Below, piece by piece: positions 21,983 to 28,683 of a stretch of DNA of 28,683 nucleotides. How positions within the stretch are numbered: the first letter of the stretch is position 1; each line of letters begins with the position of its first letter. The stretch spans positions 8,118-36,800 of the forward strand of contig DKQZ01000073.1 of NCBI GenBank assembly GCA_002471975.1. Direction: 5' to 3'. Under the pieces are notes generated by a model. It was not told the DNA's origin, ran no database searches, and saw only the letters and a list, made by a program, of their open reading frames with translations. Both the position numbers and the translations under genes were made by a program. The DNA is from Dialister sp. UBA7295 (GTDB taxonomy: Bacteria; Bacillota; Negativicutes; Veillonellales; Dialisteraceae).

Positions 21983-24900
21983 ATGAAATTACTCCGTCTG
22001 GTATTGCAGGGATTCAAATCCTTTGCCGATAAGACAATAGTAGAATTTGCCGAGGGCATGACCGTCATCGTGGGGCCCAATGGCTGCGGGAAAAGCAATA
22101 TTTCCGATGCGGTCCGCTGGGTGCTGGGAGAACAGAACGTCAGGAATCTTCGCGGTCAGAAGGCAGAAGATATCATTTTCTCCGGCTCCGAGGGAAGGCC
22201 TCCCAGAAATGGGGCCGAAGTGACTCTGGTGCTGGACAATTCTTCTCATGAACTTCCCCTGGATACGGCAGAAGTTTCCATTACGCGGCGGCTCCTCCGG
22301 AATGGGGACAGTGATTTCCGCATCAATAAAAGGTCCTGCCGCCTGAAAGATATCCAGGAACTCCTGGCGCCCACCGGTCTTGGGAAGGGATCCCTTGCCA
22401 TTATCGGGCAGAACCGGGTGGACCAGGTCCTGACGAGCCGGCCGGAAGAAAGACGGCTCATCTTTGAAGACGTGGCAGGCATTACCCTGTACCGCATGAG
22501 AAAGAATGAGGGCCTCCGGAAACTGGAAAAAACGGCAGAAAACATGGAACGGGTGAAGGATATGATGGCCCTTCTGGATGAACAGCTCATCCCTCTCAAA
22601 GAAGGGGCGGAAAAGGCAAGAGTCTACAAGTCCATTATGAAGGAAAAAGAAGCCGTAGCCGCTTCCATGTCCGTATTGAAGCTGACTTCCATCGGCCGCA
22701 TGCTGTCCCGTTATGAAAATGAATACAGGAACCTGGAAGACCGGGAGGTGGAATGGGAGACAAAGCTTTCAACCCTTACGGCAAAGCGGGAAAAACTGGA
22801 AAAACAGGCTCTCGACTATCAGGAAAACTTAAGAAATATGGGCATAGAAACCGCCGATGCCAGGGCGAGGATGGATGAACTGAAGGGGGATTTTCGGGTG
22901 AAGCAGGAAGCCCTCCGCCATGAAGAGGAGAAAAAAGGAAGGCTTTTTCAGGACGAAGAAGACCAACGGCAGGCCGAAGGAGAACTGGCAGAAGAAATCA
23001 GAGAAGCCGAAAAGGAATTTGCCACAGCAGAAGAAGGTTTCAGGGAATGGCAGGAAAAAAAGGCTCAGGCAGGTCTGGAAAAAGAGAAACTGGAGAAAGC
23101 CCTTGCCGCTGCCCAGGCTTCCTATGAAGAAAAGCTGTCCCTGAACCGGCAGAAAATTTCAGATAAACAGAGGCTGGAGCAGGAACTTCTCCATCTGGAA
23201 GAAGAGATAAAACGAGAACAAGAAGAAAAAGAGGAACTCCTTTCACGGACAGAGGAAAAGAAAGAGAGCCTTCGGACACTGGAGGAAGAACTTTCCCGCC
23301 TTACGGAGGAGGAAAAAGAAAAGCAGCAATCTCTGGGAGAACTGGAAGGGCAGGGGAAGAAAGACAGCCTTGCCCTGAAAGAAGCGCAGAACCGGAGATT
23401 TGCCATGAATAATGAACTGGCAGATCAGAAATCGGAAATTGACCGCCTTCATTCACGGAGGGAGTATCTGGAACGGGCGGAGAGGGAATACACGAATTTT
23501 TCCTCCACCACGAAGACCATCATGGACAACGCGGACCGTTTCGGCGAATCCATTCATGGCATTCTGGGGGAACTCATCCGGGTCCCGTCAGAATATACGG
23601 ACGCTGCGGAAGTGGCTCTGGGAAACCGTATTTCCTGTATCGTCACGGATACCACAAAGGCGGCAGGAGAGATTATCCGCTGGCTCAAAGACAGGCATCT
23701 GGGAAGGACTACGTTCTTCCCCCTGGAATCCATGCACCCATCCGCCAGGACCGGGACCCTCATACAGGCATCGAAGGAAAAAGGGATCCGCGGCATCGCT
23801 TCAGACCTTCTTTCCTGTCCGTCTATGTACAGGGATTTGCTGGAATCGCTCCTGGGGAAGACTCTTTTTGCGGAAAATCTGGAAGCTGCAAGAGCGGTGG
23901 CAAAGAAATACAATTACAAAATCCGCATCGTCACCCTGGACGGGCAGGTAGTGAACGCAGGAGGCTCCATGGCAGGGGGCTCCATGCGGAAAAAAGAAAA
24001 TACCTTCTTCGGCAGGAAGCAGGAAATCAATACCTTATATAAAGAAGAAGAAATAAAGAAACGGGCCCTTGATGCTTTTCGTGAAAAAACGGCAGAGGCC
24101 GACCGGATGGCTGATGATCTGGCACAGAAAGTCATGGAAGAAAGGGAAAACTGGCAGAAGGCCAAAGAATCCCTGGTTTCCCTGACCACCAGAAAAGAAG
24201 GCCTCCTTTCCAATCTCTCCGACCGCAGGAAAGAAGCGGAAGAAGAGGAAAGAAAGCTGGGGGATAAGGAAAAGGCCCTTCAGGGCACAGAGGAGAAGAA
24301 ACTTTCTATTTCCAGAGAACTGGAAGGGCTGAAAGATATCCCCGTTCTTTCGGAAGATGAGGAAAGCAGGAAACTGCGCAGGGCGCTGGATGAGAAAAAT
24401 TCCGAAATCCTTACCATTCATGTATCTTTTACGAAGGCAGAAGAAGCGCTGAACTTCGGAAAACGGCGGATGGCTGACCATGAATCGGCCAGGACCGCCC
24501 AGGAAAAAGACCGGAAGGAACTGGAAAAGGCAAAACAGGAGAACGAAGACACCCTGACGGCGTTGAAAGCAGAACTTGCCCGCCTGACTTCGGCCTATGA
24601 AGAAGCGGAAAAGTCATGGAAAGCTCATCAGGACAGCCAGTCGAAAATGCAGGATGAGTCCGATGCTTTTGCCGCGGGCAGAAAGCAGCTGGATGAGGAA
24701 TGGCGCATCGCCCAGGAACAATCGTCAGTCCTGAAGCAGGATATGGCGGAAAAGCAGGGACGGATCGACCATTTCAGGGAGCAGGAAAAAGAAGAATTCC
24801 GGGCTCTCGAGGAAAAGCACATGACCCTGGCGGATGCGGAAAAAATCCGCATTCCCGGGTCCATGGCAGATATGAAGGCAAAGGAAGAAGAACTTTCCGA

Positions 24901-25519
24901 AAGGCTCACGGCCCTGGGTTCCGTCAACCCCAATGGAGAAGAAGATTACAATAAGGAGCTGGAGCGGCGGAAATTCTATGAAGTGCAGATTGAGGATCTG
25001 AAGAAGGCAAGGGAAGGTCTGGAAACGGTGATTCAGGATATCGATGAGACCATGACCAGCCAGTTCAAAGAAGCTTTCAAAAAGGTGAATGAAGAATTCG
25101 GCCGCATCATGCAGCTCATGTTCCAGGGAGGAAAAGCAAGGCTGGAACTGACGGATGAAACTCATCCGCTGGAGGGGGGCGTAGAGATGTACCTCCAGCT
25201 CCCGGGCAAGAAACGGCAGCCATTGACTCTCATGTCCGGCGGCGAAAGGGCCCTGACCGTCATTGCCCTTCTTATTTCCTTCATGGCCTACCGGCCGGCG
25301 CCTTTCTGCTTCGTGGATGAAATCGATGCAGCTTTGGATGATGCCAATGTGGAACGGTACAGCCGCATGATTGCGGACTATAAGAAAAAGACACAGTTCA
25401 TCGTGATTTCCCACAGGAAAAAGACCATGGAATTTGCCGATACCCTTCAGGGCGTCACCATGGCAGAAAAAGGGGTATCTTCCCTCATCACCGTGAAAAT
25501 GGCGGAAGCAGGGGTGTGA
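21983..25519 (+). CDS. smc: Chromosome segregation protein SMC
   Basis: Structural maintenance of chromosomes ATPase (1178 residues, the standard bacterial length), which forms the condensin complex with ScpA and ScpB and loads on DNA around the origin. The N-terminal head has GPNGCGKSN (Walker A, 31-39). Long Glu/Lys/Arg-rich coiled coils follow at about 170-500 and 680-1000. The hinge between them includes SIHGILGELIRVPSEY and ends at GGSMAGG. The C-terminal head carries LMSGGERALTVIALL (the ABC signature) and FCFVDEIDAALDDANV (Walker B and D-loop). The start follows AAGGAG. The downstream neighbour ftsY, across an intervening heptad array, matches the common Firmicute smc-ftsY order; rnc is not on the other side here. 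Confidence 0.97.
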   Translation: MKLLRLVLQGFKSFADKTIVEFAEGMTVIVGPNGCGKSNISDAVRWVLGEQNVRNLRGQKAEDIIFSGSEGRPPRNGAEVTLVLDNSSHELPLDTAEVSITRRLLRNGDSDFRINKRSCRLKDIQELLAPTGLGKGSLAIIGQNRVDQVLTSRPEERRLIFEDVAGITLYRMRKNEGLRKLEKTAENMERVKDMMALLDEQLIPLKEGAEKARVYKSIMKEKEAVAASMSVLKLTSIGRMLSRYENEYRNLEDREVEWETKLSTLTAKREKLEKQALDYQENLRNMGIETADARARMDELKGDFRVKQEALRHEEEKKGRLFQDEEDQRQAEGELAEEIREAEKEFATAEEGFREWQEKKAQAGLEKEKLEKALAAAQASYEEKLSLNRQKISDKQRLEQELLHLEEEIKREQEEKEELLSRTEEKKESLRTLEEELSRLTEEEKEKQQSLGELEGQGKKDSLALKEAQNRRFAMNNELADQKSEIDRLHSRREYLERAEREYTNFSSTTKTIMDNADRFGESIHGILGELIRVPSEYTDAAEVALGNRISCIVTDTTKAAGEIIRWLKDRHLGRTTFFPLESMHPSARTGTLIQASKEKGIRGIASDLLSCPSMYRDLLESLLGKTLFAENLEAARAVAKKYNYKIRIVTLDGQVVNAGGSMAGGSMRKKENTFFGRKQEINTLYKEEEIKKRALDAFREKTAEADRMADDLAQKVMEERENWQKAKESLVSLTTRKEGLLSNLSDRRKEAEEEERKLGDKEKALQGTEEKKLSISRELEGLKDIPVLSEDEESRKLRRALDEKNSEILTIHVSFTKAEEALNFGKRRMADHESARTAQEKDRKELEKAKQENEDTLTALKAELARLTSAYEEAEKSWKAHQDSQSKMQDESDAFAAGRKQLDEEWRIAQEQSSVLKQDMAEKQGRIDHFREQEKEEFRALEEKHMTLADAEKIRIPGSMADMKAKEEELSERLTALGSVNPNGEEDYNKELERRKFYEVQIEDLKKAREGLETVIQDIDETMTSQFKEAFKKVNEEFGRIMQLMFQGGKARLELTDETHPLEGGVEMYLQLPGKKRQPLTLMSGGERALTVIALLISFMAYRPAPFCFVDEIDAALDDANVERYSRMIADYKKKTQFIVISHRKKTMEFADTLQGVTMAEKGVSSLITVKMAEAGV

Positions 25520-25520
25520 G

Positions 25521-25576
25521 GCGTTAGCATTTAGCCGTTATCATTTAGCCGTTAGCCGTTAGCTATTAGCTATTGC
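25521..25576 (+). repeat. Heptad array H7 (TTAGCCG family)
   Basis: It starts within two bases of the smc stop codon: GCGTTAG, CATTTAG, CCGTTAT, CATTTAG, CCGTTAG, CCGTTAG, then CTATTAG and CTATTGC. It reads in the gene's direction. No terminator with a T-run follows; a hairpin CGGGA/TCCCG near 25610-25640 lacks one. Confidence 0.8.
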
Positions 25577-25661
25577 CTGATAGTCTTTGGCACTGATCTG
25601 TGACGGGAGGACTCGGGATTTTCCGAAAAGTCCCGGTCAGGTATGAAATATGTCTGCTTCA

Positions 25662-25670
25662 TGATACAAT
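25662..25670 (+). promoter_or_regulatory. Extended -10 promoter candidate for ftsY
   Basis: TGA-TACAAT (25662-25670), with a weak -35 (TATGAA) 17 bp upstream. It lies about 60 bp before the start codon, so ftsY need not depend on smc read-through. Confidence 0.4.
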
Positions 25671-25732
25671 ATAAAGGATAAAAGTTTCATACCGGATGAA
25701 GAAATTACAGGAATTCACAAACGGAGGATTTT

Positions 25733-26677
25733 ATGGGATTTTTTGACAAACTGAAAAAAGGGCTCACCCGCACGAAGGCAAGCCTCATCAAGAATATTGA
25801 AAGCGTAGTCATCGGCTATGCCCAGATTGATGAAGATTTTCTGGAAGACCTGGAAATGGTCCTCCTCTCCGGAGACCTGGGGGTACGGACCACGGATTAC
25901 CTCATGCGCCAGATTCGCCGGGGCGTCACGGAAGGCTCCATTCACAATACGAATGAAGTCATGCCGTTCCTTGAGAAAACGGTGCAGGACCTGCTGAAGG
26001 ATGATACCATCGATCAGGAAAATACCCATCATCCTGAAGTCATCCTTGTAGTAGGGGTCAATGGAGTAGGCAAAACCACTACAATCGGAAAACTTTCCGG
26101 CCGTCTTCACAAAGAAGGGAAAAAAGTCCTTCTGGCAGCAGCTGATACTTTCCGCGCGGCTGCTTCCGAACAGCTTACGATCTGGGCTGAAAGGACAGGA
26201 GCAGATATTGTCAAACATTCAGAAGGAGCCGATCCTGCAGCTGTAGCTTTTGATGCTGTTTCTGCAGCAAAATCCCGTGGAGCCGATGTAGTTTTAATCG
26301 ATACCGCAGGAAGACTGCAGACAAAGATCAACCTCATGGAAGAGCTGGCCAAAATCAGCCGTGTCGTAAAGAAAGTCATTCCTGATGCGCCCCACCAGAC
26401 GCTTCTTGTTTTAGACGCAACGACTGGACAGAATGCCATCAGTCAGGCAAAGAATTTTGGTGAAATCGTTCCTTTGACCGGCGTGGTTTTGACAAAGCTC
26501 GACGGGACTGCCAAGGGCGGCGTAGTCCTTTCGGTTCATGAAGAATTGAATGTGCCGGTGAAATGGATTGGCCTCGGCGAAAGGGAAGACGACCTGGAAC
26601 GGTTCAATCCGGAGGCCTTTGCGAAAGCCCTTTTCGAGACGGAAGACCATATTCTCGATGAAAGCACGAAAGTCTGA
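25733..26677 (+). CDS. ftsY: Signal recognition particle receptor FtsY
   Basis: GTPase that receives the SRP-ribosome complex at the inner membrane for co-translational insertion. The 314 residues cover the N and G domains with only a short N-terminal lead (MGFFDKLKKGLTRTK) and no long acidic A domain, as in many Gram-positive-type FtsY proteins. G1 is GVNGVGKTTT (108-117), followed by AADTFRAAASEQL (the insertion-box start), DTAGRLQT (G3), TKLDGTAKGG (G4) and GLGEREDDL near the C-terminus. CGGAGG precedes the ATG. From about 26105 to 26520 third codon positions become richer in A/T than in flanking genes. The gene ends at a terminator shared with the start region of the next gene. Confidence 0.97.
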   Translation: MGFFDKLKKGLTRTKASLIKNIESVVIGYAQIDEDFLEDLEMVLLSGDLGVRTTDYLMRQIRRGVTEGSIHNTNEVMPFLEKTVQDLLKDDTIDQENTHHPEVILVVGVNGVGKTTTIGKLSGRLHKEGKKVLLAAADTFRAAASEQLTIWAERTGADIVKHSEGADPAAVAFDAVSAAKSRGADVVLIDTAGRLQTKINLMEELAKISRVVKKVIPDAPHQTLLVLDATTGQNAISQAKNFGEIVPLTGVVLTKLDGTAKGGVVLSVHEELNVPVKWIGLGEREDDLERFNPEAFAKALFETEDHILDESTKV

Positions 26678-26702
26678 CAATTTCATGATTTGAGATTAAA
26701 AT

Positions 26703-26741
26703 GCGGCAGCGCCCTTTTTATCCCGGGCCTGCCGCCTTTTT
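26703..26741 (+). terminator. Intrinsic terminator of ftsY, abutting the next gene
   Basis: GCGGCAGCGCCC pairs with GGGCCTGCCGC around an AT-rich loop, followed by CTTTTTAT. The T-run touches the first in-frame ATG of the metallopeptidase gene. Confidence 0.85.
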
Positions 26742-26753
26742 ATGGAGGAAATA

Positions 26754-27410
26754 TTGGAAGTCATCGTCATCCGCAAACGAATCAAAAACATGTATCTCCG
26801 CATCACCAGGGAGGGTAAGGTGCAGGTGACGGCCCCTCTCCGGATGCCGGACAAAACAATCCGGGAATTCCTGGAGAAGAAAAGGGACTGGATTGAGAAA
26901 TCCCTGAAAAAAGTGCCGGAAACCGTCCATTATGACTATGTTCCCGGAGAAATTCACTACGTCTACGGTTATCCGACACCCCTCAAGCTGTATAAGTCCC
27001 AAAGGAACTGGGGGACTCTGGAGGCCGATTCCATCTCTCTTTTCATTCATTCAGAAAAAACGGACCGGAAGAAACTGTATGAACAGGTGGCAGGGGAATT
27101 TCTTTATGCCACGGCCTCAGTCCTGGTGAAAAAGTGGGCACCCGTGATGGGGGTTGTTCCCGGAAATATAAAAATCAGGAAAGTGAAAAGCCGCTGGGGG
27201 AGCTGCAATGTGAAAACCCATGATCTCACCTTTTCCCTGGATCTTTTCACGAAACCCAGGGACCTCATCGAATCCGTGGTGGTCCACGAACTGAACCATC
27301 TGCTGGAGCCGGGCCATGGGCCCCGTTTCCATACGCTCATGGCCCACTGGCTTCCGGACTATAAGGAAAGGTCGAAACGGCTGAACAGCTTTCCACGGGA
27401 ATTCGTGTAA
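26754..27410 (+). CDS. YgjP-like zinc metallopeptidase (DUF45 family)
   Basis: Predicted zinc protease of the YgjP/WLM-like group; its cellular substrate is unknown. The conserved blocks are all present: SRWGSC, then the zinc site HELNH plus the third ligand in EPGHGPRFH. With the upstream ATG (26742) the histidines fall at residues 182, 186 and 192, and the protein has 222 residues. I prefer TTG 26754 (218 residues) because GGAGG at 26744-26748 sits 5 bases before it, whereas ATG 26742 overlaps the ftsY terminator and has no ribosome binding site. In the HELNH motif the usual Cys between E and H (HELCH) is replaced by Asn. If the terminator works, expression must rely on read-through or on a promoter I did not see. 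Confidence 0.85.
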   Translation: MEVIVIRKRIKNMYLRITREGKVQVTAPLRMPDKTIREFLEKKRDWIEKSLKKVPETVHYDYVPGEIHYVYGYPTPLKLYKSQRNWGTLEADSISLFIHSEKTDRKKLYEQVAGEFLYATASVLVKKWAPVMGVVPGNIKIRKVKSRWGSCNVKTHDLTFSLDLFTKPRDLIESVVVHELNHLLEPGHGPRFHTLMAHWLPDYKERSKRLNSFPREFV

Positions 27411-27545
27411 TCCTGCTTTTGATTTCATCCTTTCATGATTCTTAATTTTTTACTCCAATTGAAAAGAAATTAGCGGAAAAAGTAAAAGTATTTTCATGGA
27501 ATATAACATAATTTTTAAAATCCTCTACAGATAACTTGCCAAATA

Positions 27546-27554
27546 TGGTATAAT
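27546..27554 (+). promoter_or_regulatory. Extended -10 promoter of the LysR gene
   Basis: TGG-TATAAT (27546-27554) is a perfect -10 with extension; the -35 position is poor. The start codon is about 62 bp downstream across an AT-rich leader. Confidence 0.55.
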
Positions 27555-27616
27555 CTAATAAAATAATTTTATATCAGATTGCGGGATAGATTTTTTATGT
27601 TTAAGGGGTCATTTCA

Positions 27617-28483
27617 ATGAATAATACTGATTGGAAAATCCTCATTTATCTTCGTGAAGAACGAAGCATCAACAAAGTGGCCAAGCGTCTTTTCATGACC
27701 CAGCCTTCCCTGACCTACCGTCTGAGCCAGATGGAAAAGGAAATCGGCTGCCCTCTTTTCATCCGTACCAATAAGGGGGTCCACTTTACCGATGCCGGAA
27801 ACCGCCTCTTTTCCTTTGCGGAAAAGGAACTGCAGCAGTACCAGGATATGAAGAATTACGTCACCCATGAGCCGAATTCCATTTCCGGAGTCCTTCGCAT
27901 CGGCGCCAGCCAGTCCTTTGCCCAGTCCCATATGCCGGCCATCCTGAAAGGATTTGTGGATAAGTACAGCGATATTGAAATTTCCCTTACCACCGATACC
28001 AGCGACCGCCTGGTGAAACTGGTCAAAAAAGAAGACATCCACCTGGCCATCGTCCGGGGAAACCAGGAATGGCCGGATTCGGATATCCTTCTTGAAGACG
28101 CGCCGCTCTACCTGATTTCCGCAAAGAAAATCGATTATGATACGCTGCCTGACCAGCCATCCATCCGTTATCGCAGCGACCCGTCCCTCGACGAACTCCG
28201 TACCCGCTGGTGGCGGCAGAATTTCACCGATTCTCCCCACTTCATGCTCACCGTTTCCGACTGCCTGACCTGTGTGGAAATCGTGAACAAAGGCCTGGGT
28301 CATTCCCTCATTCCCGCAGACCTTCTGCCGAAATGCTCCCCCCAGGTCAATCGCGAAATGATTTATGACAAACAGCGCCATCCTCTCCTCCGTCCGAGCC
28401 ACCTCATTTACAAGCAGGCCATGCTCCAGTCCACGCCGGTGAAGATGTTCGTGGATTATGTACGGGACTATTTCAACGTGTGA
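27617..28483 (+). CDS. LysR-family transcriptional regulator
   Basis: DNA-binding regulator of 288 residues, the normal LysR length. The winged helix-turn-helix occupies residues 1-60 (DWKILIYLREERSINKVAKR, then LFMTQPSLTYRLSQMEKEIG), with FIRTNKGVHFTDAG as the wing. From about residue 90 the type 2 periplasmic-binding-like effector domain follows (GVLRIGASQSFAQSHMPAIL, VSDCLTCVEIVNKGLGHSLIP). AAGGGG about 10 bases upstream supports the ATG. LysR genes usually face their target divergently; here the upstream neighbour runs in the same direction and the downstream DNA is a repeat element, so its target is not evident from this window. Confidence 0.93.
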   Translation: MNNTDWKILIYLREERSINKVAKRLFMTQPSLTYRLSQMEKEIGCPLFIRTNKGVHFTDAGNRLFSFAEKELQQYQDMKNYVTHEPNSISGVLRIGASQSFAQSHMPAILKGFVDKYSDIEISLTTDTSDRLVKLVKKEDIHLAIVRGNQEWPDSDILLEDAPLYLISAKKIDYDTLPDQPSIRYRSDPSLDELRTRWWRQNFTDSPHFMLTVSDCLTCVEIVNKGLGHSLIPADLLPKCSPQVNREMIYDKQRHPLLRPSHLIYKQAMLQSTPVKMFVDYVRDYFNV

Positions 28484-28499
28484 TTTATATAAAGCAAAA

Positions 28500-28683
28500 G
28501 GGGCTGTACAATAATTACACAAACTTGAATTGCCGAAATATATAAAGTGATCAGTTCTCAGTTCATAGTGATCAGTGAAGGGGGCCCGCATCTTTTGATG
28601 GCGGGCCATTTTTATGCACGGTTTTCATTGAAAATATTTAAATATTTATATAAAAAGGCCCACCACAACTGCGAACTGATAAC
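28500..28683 (+). repeat. Interspersed ~200-bp element, copy C
   Basis: It starts 16 bp after the LysR stop codon with the 20-mer shared by all three copies, carries GATCAGT/TCTCAGT heptads, and has the hairpin GGCCCGC/GCGGGCC followed by ATTTTTAT, which can terminate the LysR transcript. It ends with GGCCCACCACAACTGCGAAC and further heptad bases at the window edge. The second hairpin of copy B is missing. It is truncated by the window end. Confidence 0.8.

Overview
The window reads as part of the chromosome of a diderm Firmicute (Negativicutes; a Dialister- or Allisonella-like gut member is my guess, not something I can prove from sequence alone). It combines outer-membrane biology (a TonB-dependent receptor and a periplasmic adaptor lipoprotein) with Firmicute traits: strong AAAGGAGG-type ribosome binding sites, a 1178-residue SMC next to FtsY, and many intrinsic terminators with long T-runs. 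I see no rRNA, tRNA, CRISPR array, transposase, integrase or phage gene.

Layout: (1) 1-2720, an interspersed repeat copy, then a TonB-dependent receptor. (2) 2724-3698, a diacylglycerol-kinase-like lipid kinase on the minus strand. (3) 3700-5500, about 1.8 kb without a credible gene: a palindrome-dense GC-rich patch, a candidate structured RNA, a 9-bp tandem repeat, and 2.6 tandem copies of a 327-328 bp hairpin-rich unit. (4) 5549-9252, an alanyl-tRNA editing protein, an EamA-type exporter, a flavin-reductase-like protein and an N-terminally truncated TetR regulator behind an operator-like palindrome cluster. (5) 9607-14388, ornithine decarboxylase 1 (minus), a 93-residue unknown protein and a MATE exporter with a long C-terminal tail. 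(6) 14547-16003, an amino-acid-type ABC binding lipoprotein and permease without an ATPase. (7) 16365-19260, a tight operon of flavodiiron protein, periplasmic adaptor lipoprotein and 3-methyladenine DNA glycosylase. (8) 19488-21644, ornithine decarboxylase 2 (minus). (9) 21983-28483, smc, ftsY, a YgjP-like metallopeptidase and a LysR regulator, ending in another copy of the interspersed repeat.

The genes are mostly housekeeping, metal/redox stress and transport functions. Two ornithine decarboxylases about 8 kb apart suggest strong investment in putrescine production. The flavodiiron protein and the DNA glycosylase share one transcript, pointing to oxygen or nitrosative stress and DNA alkylation damage.

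The least ordinary content lies between the genes. Many intergenic gaps carry degenerate 7-bp tandem arrays, with units such as TTAGCCG, GTTATCA or ACGAAGA. The TTAGCCG arrays usually sit between a stop codon and a terminator and read in the direction of the gene. A roughly 200-bp interspersed element, present in three copies and flanked by inverted heptads, carries terminator hairpins facing both ways. The two ends of the window are exact inverted copies of one end of that element, so the window probably stops where an assembly broke at the repeat. I do not recognise these repeat families.
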